From the NCBI GenBank assembly GCA_050698015.1, contig JBOHAU010000029.1, forward strand, positions 1-15,401: a stretch of DNA of 15,401 nucleotides, read 5' to 3'. Source of the stretch: JACDAN01 sp050698015 (GTDB lineage Bacteria; Actinomycetota; Thermoleophilia; Gaiellales; Gaiellaceae). Positions 6,860 to 14,055 of the stretch are shown piece after piece (positions within the stretch are counted from its first letter, which is position 1; the number at the start of each line of letters is the position of its first letter). Made by a program: the position numbers and the translations under genes. The notes below the pieces were generated by a model. The model saw only the letters and a list, made by a program, of their open reading frames with translations, had not been told where the DNA came from and did no database searches.

Positions 6860-9502
6860 CTAGCCGCAGTACGTCGCAACGACCCTGCCCGTCCCCGGAT
6901 GTCCGGGCGAAGGCCCGTAGCCGGGGTCTGTGGTGACGACGACGATCTTGACGATGTCGCCGGAGACGGTGCTGCCGTCCTTCGTCACACCGCTCGAGAC
7001 GACCACTCCCATGAACGACGGAACGTCGTCGACGGGCGAGGAGCTGTTTCCCGGCCGGGACGTCCAGGAGCCCCCGCACGTGGGGGTCGCCGGGCTCGGA
7101 GTGCCCGCGAAGCCCTTGAAGGCGTTCGGCGCCGGGCCGCCGCTCATGCTGTTGAGTGACGACCAGGAGTGGCTCCACCAGGTGACTGTCGTCGCCGGCG
7201 TCGCCGCGGCCACGGTCTGATTGCCGAGGACGAACGAGCCGCGCGAGGCGAAGGCGAACACGAGCGCCGTGGCGGTGTCGCTCGAGGGCAGGTAGTAGGC
7301 GTCACCTGCGAACTCGGCCGCGAGCGGCTGCGAGCCTAGCGCGACGGTGACCACGAGCGTGCAGCTCGCGTTGCCTCCGGCGTCAGTGACGCCCGTGCAG
7401 CTCTGCGTGCCGAGTCTCAGCGTCAGCGTCCGCCCGGCAACCGGAACCGGCGTGTCCTCTTCGAGATGGGCGGAGAGCGTCACGGGCAGCCCCTGAGCGA
7501 TCACGGTGGGACCGGTGTAGGTCGTGACCGTCTCCTCCTTGGTGATCTCGAAGGGATCGCTGTCGCTGCTCGGGAGGTAGAAGGCGTCACCGCTGAATTG
7601 GGTTACGACGCTGTAGGACGCCGGAACCTGGTCAGGCGACAGGGTGCAGCTCGCCGTGCCGGCGCCGTTGGTCGTCCCGGAGCACGTGTCGGTGGCGCCG
7701 ATCGTGAAGCTCAGCGACCTGCCGGCGACCGGACCGCCCGACGCGTCGGGGTCGACGAGCGTTCCCGAGAGCGTCACGGGGTCGTGGTAGTCGCCGGCCG
7801 CGGGCCCTGTGTAGGTCGCCTGCGTCACTTCCTTGAGCAGCGCGAACGCGTCGGAGTCGGACGCGGCGTTGTACGCAGTGTTGCCCGCGAACGACGAGCT
7901 GACTGTGTAGGCGCCGGGGACCTGATTGAGCGTGACGGTGCACGAGGCGTGACCGGCTGCGTTCGTCGTGGCGCTGCAGGACTGCGAGCCCAGCGTGAAG
8001 CTGACCAGCTCCGAAGGAACCGGCGCGCCGGAGCCTGTCACGGTGAGATCCCCTGCGAGCGTGACCTGGTCGGAGAACTGCCCGCTCGTCGCTCCGGAGT
8101 AGGCGAGGCTCGCATTCAGCTTGCAGCCGGCGAGGGTAACGCGGGCCTGATGCGTCACCGTGTTGATCGAGTTGACGGCGACGTAGGTGTTCTGGCCCGC
8201 GTCCACGTACTCCTCGCCCACTCGCAGGTCGCCGTCCCCGGCCGCGCCGTCCACCCAGTAGGCGACGCCGTCCGCGCCACGGAGATGAAGCACGACCGCG
8301 CTCGCAGGCAATCCGTTGTCCCAGCCGCTCTTGTCGCGGTACTCGAGCCAGTAGTGCTGGCTCGTCGTCGTCCCGCCCCCCGGCGTCGGGATCGTCAGCG
8401 CCGCGGGGACCTTCGCTACGAGGTAGCCCGCTACAGCGGAGTAGTTCAGGCCGGCCAGGTCCAGGGTCGCCTGGTTACAAGCGGTGTTGTCGAGCGTGAA
8501 GACCCGCGGCGCGGGCATCCAGCCCTGGAGGTCGAGCAGGATTCCGGTGATGCCGGGACCGGCCGCGGCGTTCACGCTTCCTAGCTGCGATTCGCCGAAG
8601 TCGCCGCTGAACGAGCACGTCGCGTACGCGCTCATGATGTCGTAGCAGTCGTTGTAGTCCGTCGTCGACGTCGACAGTTTCCGCGAGTGGCCGTAGCCGA
8701 AGCCGTGGCCCGTCTCGTGGGTCAGGCCCGTGAGGTTGTAGTCCTCCGGCCCGACGACGAGCCCGAGGTTGAAGTTGTTGCCGCCCAGCGTTATTCCCAC
8801 CTGGCCCGGGCCCCAGTTGCCGAGATCGCCGCCGTCGATCAGGTTGATCGCGGCGCCGCTCGCGTGCGGGTTGGCCGGGTTGAAGTTCTCGTATCCGCGC
8901 GTGACCGTCCAGGTCGTCCCGCTCACGTTCGTGACGTGCAGTTCCTCGAGATCGTTCGGCGAGCCGTCGTTGATCGTGACGGCGAACGGAGCGGCGGGAA
9001 AGCCGGCCGACGAGGCGACGGTGATCGTCGTGTCGCCGGCGCCGATCGCACCGGAAAGCGTCGTCGACGCCGTCCGCGCGGCGCTGTCGTCGTTGAAGAG
9101 AGCGACGACGCCGTAGAAGTTCGCGTAGTTGACGTCGGCGGCGGCCGTGTCGGCGCAGGTCCTGATCTTGTTGAAGCGATTGAGTCCCGCCCACTCGTAG
9201 CGGGTCATCCCGAGTGAGTACCACTTCGAGACGACGGTCGTCCCCGTGACGCTGAGGGCGCCGTAGGAGACGTCGGACCAGTAGTCGACGAAGTCGAGAG
9301 CGCTCGCGCCGGTGCCTTCGTACTCGGGGTCGTAGAACGACGGCGCGTGCGGCTCGGCGCTCAGGTCCGTGAACTTGCAGAGGACGACGACCCACGGCTG
9401 CGTGCCCGAAACGGCACCGCCAGAGGCCGGGATGGCCGCAGCCACGAGCGCTGCGAACACAACAACGAGTCCAATCAGCCGCGGCGTACGAGTGCGGATC
9501 AT
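6860..9502 (-). CDS. Secreted metzincin metalloprotease with inserted domain, three Ig-like repeats and C-terminal cap
   Basis: About 880 residues from the second of two tandem ATGs (9502-9500); AAGGAG at 9513-9508 sits five bases ahead of it and only two ahead of the first ATG. A signal peptide (RTRTPRLIGLVVVFAALVAA) opens it. The catalytic domain has HETGHGFGYGH at residues 262-272, the full HExxHxxGxxH zinc site of metzincins, and a Met-turn DIMSAY at about 288-293. Between the first catalytic strands and the zinc helix (about 146-221) is an inserted beta-rich segment (TTITVASSAGFP, TTWTVTRGYE, NPHASGAAINL) of a type frequent in phage and actinobacterial surface proteins. Three Ig-like repeats follow (about 464-556, 559-656, 658-751), each with a Cys pair and the block AGxASCT. 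Residues 754-880 are a cap (SMSGGPAPNAFKGF...TCGGSWT). Probably digests extracellular protein; the repeats likely bind or space. Confidence 0.88.
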   Translation of the reverse strand: MIRTRTPRLIGLVVVFAALVAAAIPASGGAVSGTQPWVVVLCKFTDLSAEPHAPSFYDPEYEGTGASALDFVDYWSDVSYGALSVTGTTVVSKWYSLGMTRYEWAGLNRFNKIRTCADTAAADVNYANFYGVVALFNDDSAARTASTTLSGAIGAGDTTITVASSAGFPAAPFAVTINDGSPNDLEELHVTNVSGTTWTVTRGYENFNPANPHASGAAINLIDGGDLGNWGPGQVGITLGGNNFNLGLVVGPEDYNLTGLTHETGHGFGYGHSRKLSTSTTDYNDCYDIMSAYATCSFSGDFGESQLGSVNAAAGPGITGILLDLQGWMPAPRVFTLDNTACNQATLDLAGLNYSAVAGYLVAKVPAALTIPTPGGGTTTSQHYWLEYRDKSGWDNGLPASAVVLHLRGADGVAYWVDGAAGDGDLRVGEEYVDAGQNTYVAVNSINTVTHQARVTLAGCKLNASLAYSGATSGQFSDQVTLAGDLTVTGSGAPVPSELVSFTLGSQSCSATTNAAGHASCTVTLNQVPGAYTVSSSFAGNTAYNAASDSDAFALLKEVTQATYTGPAAGDYHDPVTLSGTLVDPDASGGPVAGRSLSFTIGATDTCSGTTNGAGTASCTLSPDQVPASYSVVTQFSGDAFYLPSSDSDPFEITKEETVTTYTGPTVIAQGLPVTLSAHLEEDTPVPVAGRTLTLRLGTQSCTGVTDAGGNASCTLVVTVALGSQPLAAEFAGDAYYLPSSDTATALVFAFASRGSFVLGNQTVAAATPATTVTWWSHSWSSLNSMSGGPAPNAFKGFAGTPSPATPTCGGSWTSRPGNSSSPVDDVPSFMGVVVSSGVTKDGSTVSGDIVKIVVVTTDPGYGPSPGHPGTGRVVATYCG

Positions 9503-9591
9503 CATCGCTCCTTGTTCGGGAGCAGTCCCGCCGCCGCAGAACACGGTTATCTGCCCTAGTGAGACTCAGTTTCGTGGCCGAAAGCGGCTTG

Positions 9592-10533
9592 TCAACCCCG
9601 CCAATGCGGATCCGAGTCGATCCCGGGAGAACTCGTCAGTCGGCGCCTGTGCGTGCCGTCCGCGTTCACGATCCAGAGGTCGACGCGACCCCTCGCCCGC
9701 GGCCGCGACTCCTTGAACACGACCTGTCTGCCGTCCGGCGACCACGCCGGCTCCGGATCGACGCGGATTCCGCGAGAGTCGGCGGCGAGCTTCGTGATCG
9801 TTCGCCGCTTGCCGGCGTCGCCGTTGACGGCCATCAGCGTCTTTCCGTCGGTGAGTAGCAGCCGTGACGCGACGGGCGACCAGACCGGGCGCGTGACGTT
9901 CTCGAGCCCCGTTCGAAGCCGCCGGAGCCCTCGTCCGTCCGGCCGCACGAACCAGATCGCGCTCCGAAACGTCCTCGGGTCGATGCGTACGAAGGCGATC
10001 TGGCCCCGGCGCGACCACGACGGCTGGATGTCGATCGCGCCCGAGGTCAGCCGGCGCAGGCCGCGGCCGTTCGCCCCGATCGTCCACAGCGCCGAGCGAT
10101 TCCGCGTGCCGACGGAGCGCACGAAGACGAGGCGCTTCCCATCCGGAGACCAGGCCGGCGCCGACTCGTGGGTGCGGCCCGCCGTGAGTCGCTTCGCCCG
10201 CGAGCCGTCGGCCCGCGCGACGTAGAGCTCGTCTTCGACGAGGACATGCGTCTCGTTCGGCCGGTTGCGCCCACCGATGAAGGCGAGCATCCGCCCGTCT
10301 CGCGACCACGCGGGGGCTTCGGCGGCGGCGACCGGAAGGCGGAGCGCGCTCAGCGCCCGACCGTCGGCCCCCACCGTATGGATCCGTGGGCGGCCGACCC
10401 GCGGCGTGAAGCGGACGAAGGCGATCCTCCCGTCCGATGCAGCCACGTCGGAGTGCGCTACGGCGGACGCGCCGCCCGTCGTTACAGTGGCGGCAACTGC
10501 GAGCAGTAGTCCGAAGGCGGCGGCGGCCCTCAT
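9592..10533 (-). CDS. Exported TolB/PD40-type beta-propeller protein
   Basis: A 313-residue protein from ATG 10533 (GTG at 10542 is an in-frame alternative; neither has a clear Shine-Dalgarno). Residues 1-27 (MRAAAAFGLLLAVAATV) are a signal peptide. The rest consists of about six blades, each marked by a tryptophan block: APAWSRDGRMLAF, APAWSPDGKRLVFV, QPSWSRRGQIAFV, RPVWSPVASRLLL, EPAWSPDGRQVVF and a terminal DPHWRG, with the recurring linker ADG..RRLT. This is the PD40/WD40-like repeat also found in TolB. The family binds proteins or glycans; no catalytic residues can be named. It precedes the metalloprotease on the same strand with about 90 bases between them, so the two exported proteins may be co-transcribed. 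Confidence 0.85.
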   Translation of the reverse strand: MRAAAAFGLLLAVAATVTTGGASAVAHSDVAASDGRIAFVRFTPRVGRPRIHTVGADGRALSALRLPVAAAEAPAWSRDGRMLAFIGGRNRPNETHVLVEDELYVARADGSRAKRLTAGRTHESAPAWSPDGKRLVFVRSVGTRNRSALWTIGANGRGLRRLTSGAIDIQPSWSRRGQIAFVRIDPRTFRSAIWFVRPDGRGLRRLRTGLENVTRPVWSPVASRLLLTDGKTLMAVNGDAGKRRTITKLAADSRGIRVDPEPAWSPDGRQVVFKESRPRARGRVDLWIVNADGTHRRRLTSSPGIDSDPHWRG

Positions 10534-10583
10534 GTCTCGCACGATACGGACGCGGCTCGGAACCGCAATACGCTTGCGGCGAA

Positions 10584-11144
10584 ATGTCCGATCCGCGTGC
10601 TGTCGTGCTGGTGGAGGGAATCAGCGACTAGTGGGCGCTGGAAGCGCTGGCTGAGCGCCGCGGCCGAAACCTCGAAGACGAAGGCGTCTCGGTCGTGCCG
10701 ATCGGCGGTGCGCAGGCGATCGAACGATTCCTGGAGCGGTACGGCCCAAACGGGCTCGACGTCAAGCTGGCGGGCCTTTGTGACGCGGCAGAGGAGAGCG
10801 AGTTCCGGCGCGGCCTCGAACGCGCGGGCCTCGGCTCAGACCTCACGCGGGCCGACATGGAACGACTCGGCTTCTACGTCTGCGTGGAAGACCTCGAGGA
10901 CGAGCTCATCCGGGCGCACGGCGCCGCCGCCGTCGAACAGGTCGTCGAGGCGGAGGGCGACTTGCGAGCCTTCCGAACGCTCCAGAAGCAGCCCGCATGG
11001 CACGGACGCAGCACCGAGGAACAACTTCGGCGCTTCATGGGCAGCGGCGGCAGACGGAAGATCCGATACGCGCGCCTGCTCGTCCAGGCGCTCGACGCCA
11101 AACAGGTCCCGCGGCCGCTCGACCAGGTCCTGGTTCACGTTTGA
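10584..11144 (+). pseudogene. TOPRIM-domain protein (OLD-nuclease-type TOPRIM) interrupted by an amber codon
   Basis: Reading from ATG 10584 gives MSDPRAVVLVEGISD, then TAG at 10629-10631 (codon 16), then the same frame continues WALEALAERRGRNLEDEG, VVPIGGAQAIERFL, LAGLCDAAEE, VCVEDLEDELIRAHG to TGA at 11144. LVEGISD carries the conserved acidic residue (E11) of the TOPRIM fold and LAGLCD the later Asp. Relatives that I recall carry an amino-acid codon at this site, often Gln, one C-to-T change from TAG. The first downstream start in frame is GTG 10695, which would give 149 residues lacking the TOPRIM glutamate. So the gene is inactive, or makes a truncated product, or the base is a sequencing error. 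It is followed 10 bases later by the aminotransferase-like gene, whose AAGGAG overlaps its stop codon. Confidence 0.72.
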
Positions 11145-11154
11145 AGGAGACGCA

Positions 11155-12321
11155 ATGAGTGTCCGACGTCTTGAACACATTCCGGGGTTCCACATCGATC
11201 GGGTCGCCGCGGCGGCCGCGGACGACCCGGAGATTCTTCGCCTCGAGAACCTCGACACCGACATCCCGCCGCCCGAGGAAGCAATGGAGGCGACCCGGGC
11301 AGCGATCGGCGAGGACGAGGCGAACAGCTGGCTGCCCTTCACCGGCCGCGACGATCTCAAGGAGGCCGTCGCTGCGCAGATCGAGCGGCGCGGCGGACCG
11401 AGCTACGACGTGCAGGAGATCGTGATCACGTGCGGCGAGGGTGATGCGATGCTCGACGCGCTCTTCTGTCTGACCGAGCCCGGGGACGAGGTGATGCTCA
11501 CCGACCCCACGTATGCCGGGATGCTCAACCGCGTCCGGCTCGTAGGCGCGGTTCCGAGCCTCGTGCCACTTCTCGTCGAGGGCGGCGAATGGCGGCTCGA
11601 CGTCGATGCGCTGCGCGATGCGGTGACCGACCGCACCCGGGTCGTCTTCCTCAACAACGCCTCGTTCCCATCCGGCTGGGTGGCGAGCGAGGAGGAGTGG
11701 GACGCCGTGGCAGCCATCTGTCGCGATCGTGACTTCTCGCTGCTTTACTGGGCTGGATTCGAAGGAGTCTTGTACGACGACCGCGCCGTTCGACATCCCG
11801 CGGCCCTTCCCGGCATGCGCGATCGAACGGTCACGGTCGGCGCTCCGACGTTCGAGCACCGCATGATCGCCTGGCGCATCGGCTGGGTGGTTGCACCTGG
11901 TGAGCTCGTGAACGACGTCTCGCGCGTGCACGTCTACAACGGCCTCGTCGCCGGCGGGTTCGCGCAGATCGGGACGCGCGTTGCCCTCGGCGTCCCTGAC
12001 GAGGACTTGGCCGCCGCGAACAGGGAGTGGCAGCGCCGGCGTGACGAGACGCTGCGGCAGCTCGACGGCTTTCCCGCGGTGCGTCCGGCGGGCGCCTGGT
12101 CTCTTCTCCTCGACGTCGGCGCGCTCGGCCTGGACTGCGAGGACGTGTCCCGCGCTCTTCTGGAGCAGAGAGTCGCAGCCACGCCGATGCGCGGCTGGGG
12201 CGGCGACATCGCCGGCCGCCACGTCCGCTTCGTGTTCAGCAACGAGCCCGTGGAGAGGCTCGCGACGCTCGGCGATCGAGTCCGCCAGGCCCTAGCGTCC
12301 GCAGGAACCACGAAGACCTGA
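11155..12321 (+). CDS. Aminotransferase-fold (class I/II) protein lacking the PLP lysine: candidate pseudoenzyme
   Basis: A 388-residue fold-type-I protein of normal aminotransferase length. It starts MSVRRLEHIPGFHIDRV with AAGGAG at 11144-11149, five bases before ATG. Recognisable blocks are ITCGEGDAMLDALF, DEVMLTDPTYAGML, VVFLNNASFPSGWV and, near the C-terminus, GRHVRFVFSNEP with the carboxylate-binding Arg region. Where relatives have the lysine that binds pyridoxal phosphate (pattern SxSKxxxMxGWRxGWV) this protein reads A230-P-T-F233-E-H-R-M-I-A-W-R-I-G-W: Phe at the Lys position. Where relatives have Asp facing the pyridine nitrogen (YDAA..) it has W199 (LLYWAGF). Both changes are in clean, in-frame sequence. 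Classical transamination is therefore unlikely; a binding, regulatory or scaffolding role is possible. It is probably co-transcribed with the cupin-TPR gene ten bases downstream. Confidence 0.85.
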   Translation: MSVRRLEHIPGFHIDRVAAAAADDPEILRLENLDTDIPPPEEAMEATRAAIGEDEANSWLPFTGRDDLKEAVAAQIERRGGPSYDVQEIVITCGEGDAMLDALFCLTEPGDEVMLTDPTYAGMLNRVRLVGAVPSLVPLLVEGGEWRLDVDALRDAVTDRTRVVFLNNASFPSGWVASEEEWDAVAAICRDRDFSLLYWAGFEGVLYDDRAVRHPAALPGMRDRTVTVGAPTFEHRMIAWRIGWVVAPGELVNDVSRVHVYNGLVAGGFAQIGTRVALGVPDEDLAAANREWQRRRDETLRQLDGFPAVRPAGAWSLLLDVGALGLDCEDVSRALLEQRVAATPMRGWGGDIAGRHVRFVFSNEPVERLATLGDRVRQALASAGTTKT

Positions 12322-12331
12322 AAGGAGTCTG

Positions 12332-12979
12332 ATGAGCGATTACGCGGTCGCGCAGCTCGACGAGATCGACGAGGTGACCGACGGGCGCTGCCCCTGGCGA
12401 CCTGTCCGGCACCACCTCGGCATCACGGCCTTCGGTGTCAACGCCTGGACGGGCCGCAACGCGGGCGACCGGATCATCAACGAGCACGACGAGGACGAGG
12501 AGGACGGGAACGAGGAGCTGTACCTCGTTCAGCGGGGTCGGGCCGTGTTCGAGTTCGACGGCGACCGGGTCGTTGCTCCGGCCGGCACGCTCGTCTTCGC
12601 TCGTCCCGGCGTGAAGCGGACGGCATTCGCCGAGGAGCCGGAGACGACGATCATCGCCCTCGGCGGCGTCGCCGGAAAGGCCTACGAGCCCCACGGCTGG
12701 GAGCTCTGGGCCCCGCTCCGCCCGCTCTACGAAGCCGGCGAGTATGCCGAGGCGGCCGACCGCGGACGCAAGGTGCTCGAAGCTCATCCCGAGTACGCCG
12801 ACCTGTTCTACAACGTCGCGTGCTGCGAGAGCCTTGCCGGGCAGACGGATGAAGCGCTCGAGCACCTCCGGCGCTCGATCGAGATGTCGGAGCGTTCTCG
12901 CGCCTATGCGAAGGACGATTCGGACTTCGATCCGATCCGCGACGAGCCAGCGTTCAAGGAGCTGATCGGCCGCCCTTAA
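12332..12979 (+). CDS. Cupin-TPR fusion protein
   Basis: A 215-residue protein. Residues 30-115 form a small cupin barrel: GNEELYLVQRGRAVFEFDG is cupin motif 1 and VVAPAGTLVFARPGVKRTAF motif 2. The motif-1 histidine pair is reduced to one His in NEHDEDEE, and the usual motif-2 His is Arg (VKR), so ordinary dioxygenase-type metal binding is doubtful. Residues 125-215 are helical and TPR-like: PLYEAGEYAEAADRGRKVLE then YADLFYNVACCESLAG and TDEALEHLRRSIE, ending DPIRDEPAFKEL. Such TPRs normally mediate protein contacts. AAGGAG directly after the upstream stop, four bases before the ATG, and the 10-base gap make an operon with the aminotransferase-like gene certain enough. No signal peptide; cytoplasmic. 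The stop codon overlaps that of the convergent acetyltransferase gene. Confidence 0.87.
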   Translation: MSDYAVAQLDEIDEVTDGRCPWRPVRHHLGITAFGVNAWTGRNAGDRIINEHDEDEEDGNEELYLVQRGRAVFEFDGDRVVAPAGTLVFARPGVKRTAFAEEPETTIIALGGVAGKAYEPHGWELWAPLRPLYEAGEYAEAADRGRKVLEAHPEYADLFYNVACCESLAGQTDEALEHLRRSIEMSERSRAYAKDDSDFDPIRDEPAFKELIGRP

Positions 12980-13410
12980 CGGTCTCGCTCACCGTACGTC
13001 GGGCGGGTGAACGGCCAGTCGCGGCCGACCCACGAGCGCACCGACTCCTCGAGCACTGGGTCCAGCCCCTCCTCCCAGGCGTCGCGACGCAGCCACATCT
13101 TCACCAGCACGTCGTGGGTCTCGGATGGGTAGAGGTAGACGCAGCCGAGCACTCGGGACTCGTCGGGCGCGACAACGGTGTACGCGAACGAACGGCGCAG
13201 CGCGAACTCTTTCTGATGCCAGCCGAGATCGACGAGGTTCTCATTGACCGTGGCAGCAAACGGAGGTTGCGGCCGGCCCTCATGGTCGACCCTGTCGCAG
13301 ATCGCGTCGAAGTCTTTCACGACGTCCTCGACGGTCAGCATCCGCAGCCGGAAGCGCTCGTGCTCCAGCCCCGCCGGGACCTCGAAATCCTCCGGGACGA
13401 GCTCGTACAT
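12976..13410 (-). CDS. GNAT-family-like N-acetyltransferase
   Basis: A 144-residue cytoplasmic protein from ATG 13410 (MYELVPEDFEVPAGLEHERF). The frame is open farther upstream but those codons run into the RidA region on the other strand and look non-coding; AGGATGG lies upstream of the ATG. Core segments are RLRMLTVEDVVKDFDAI, LGWHQKEFALRRSFAYTV and the central strand ESRVLGCVYLYPS, equivalent to the beta4 strand that carries acetyl-CoA in GNAT proteins, then VKMWLRRDAWEEGLD. The end reads SWVGRDWPFTRPTYGERDR. The classical Q/RxxGxG/A loop is not evident, so the donor-binding site is unclear. Acceptor unknown. Its TAA and the TAA of the cupin-TPR gene share the palindrome TTAA at 12976-12979. 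Confidence 0.75.
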   Translation of the reverse strand: MYELVPEDFEVPAGLEHERFRLRMLTVEDVVKDFDAICDRVDHEGRPQPPFAATVNENLVDLGWHQKEFALRRSFAYTVVAPDESRVLGCVYLYPSETHDVLVKMWLRRDAWEEGLDPVLEESVRSWVGRDWPFTRPTYGERDR

Positions 13411-13468
13411 GAACCCATCCTGACTCTGAGCCGCCGCCGATGCCGGGTTGCAAGTTAGGCTCCTCGCG

Positions 13469-13930
13469 ATGGGCCGGATCGAGAGTCGCCTGGACGAACT
13501 CGGCCTTGCGCTCCCCGTCCCACTCGTTCCGCCCGGCAAACTTTCAACTCGTCAAGGTTCATGACGGTCTTGGGTACATAGCCCGTCACGGGCCGTTCGA
13601 CGGGTCGATGCCACTCGTCCAAGGGCTCGTCGGGAGCGACCTCGATGTCGAGCAGGCCTACGAAGCGGCACGTCTGACGGGCCTCTCGATGCTCGCGTCG
13701 CTCAAGCGAGAGCTCGGAGACCTCGATCGCGTGACGGAATGGATCGCGGGGTTGGCTACGTTCATTGCGAGCCGGGCTTTGGGCAGAACGCCACAGTCGT
13801 CAATGGCTTCAGCGATCTGATCGTAGAGCTGTGGGGCGACGCCGGGCGTCACGCCAGGTGCGCACCGGGACAGGGACCGTCGCCCCTCAATGTCCCGATC
13901 ATCGTCGACGCGATCGTTGCCATCGACTGA
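13469..13930 (+). pseudogene. RidA/YjgF-family gene with two compensating frameshifts
   Basis: The start is ATG 13469 (MGRIESRLDELGLALPVPLVPP). Around 13532-13536, at the run CCCGG, one extra base moves homology into another frame, which reads RPANFQLVKVHDGLGYIARH, GPFDGSMPLVQGLVGSDLD, AARLTGLSMLASLKRELGDL and RVTEWIAG. Near 13748-13751, at GGGG, it returns to the first frame: VGYVHCEPGFGQNATVVNGF, SDLIVELWGDAGRHAR, VPIIVDAIVAID and TGA at 13928-13930. Joined, the three segments make one complete RidA-like protein of about 153 residues (enamine/imine deaminase family that protects PLP enzymes). As written, no complete product is made. Both shifts are one base at short homopolymers and cancel, so sequencing error is a serious alternative to real mutation. 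Confidence 0.82.
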
Positions 13931-13946
13931 TGCAAACGAACAGACG

Positions 13947-13974
13947 CCGACGATGCCGGCTTTGCCGGTGTCGG
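13947..13974 (+). terminator. Possible terminator hairpin after the RidA-family gene
   Basis: CCGAC (13947-13951) and CCGGC (13956-13960) pair with GCCGG (13964-13968) and GTCGG (13970-13974) around a TTT loop, with a small internal loop. It lies 17 bases after the RidA stop. No T-run follows. Confidence 0.35.
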
Positions 13975-14007
13975 CCGCCGCCGTTCTCCGCTAGCCGATG
14001 ATCCGAG

Positions 14008-14047
14008 CGAAGTCGTCATGGCTCCGCGCAAGCGGAGCCGGACTTCG
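14008..14047 (-). terminator. Terminator-like two-part hairpin downstream of tmRNA
   Basis: An 8-bp stem GGCTCCGC/GCGGAGCC (14020-14027, 14032-14039) with a GCAA loop is enclosed by a second 7-bp stem CGAAGTC/GACTTCG (14008-14014, 14041-14047). On the minus strand it begins nine bases after the mature tmRNA 3' end, which fits a terminator or a processing boundary. A T-tract is lacking. Confidence 0.5.
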
Positions 14048-14055
14048 ATCGGGAG

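Noticed and set aside
7466..8584. A 372-codon plus-strand frame inside the metalloprotease gene
   Set aside because: Composition (Arg, Gly, Val rich, no domain) is typical of the antisense of a high-GC gene; the minus-strand frame has signal peptide, zinc site and repeats.
9590..9595. TTGACA on the minus strand as a -35 for the metalloprotease gene
   Set aside because: It overlaps the stop of the propeller gene and has no acceptable -10 at 16-18 bases, so it is likely chance.
10597..11154. An upstream extension of the aminotransferase-like frame by 186 codons
   Set aside because: The extra residues are Ser/Arg/Thr-rich shadow of the TOPRIM gene in another frame; the ATG at 11155 has a good AAGGAG site and matches the family N-terminus.
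14008..14047. CRISPR-like or insertion-sequence inverted repeat near the tmRNA
   Set aside because: Only one copy exists, there are no direct repeats or transposase, and position fits an RNA 3'-end hairpin.
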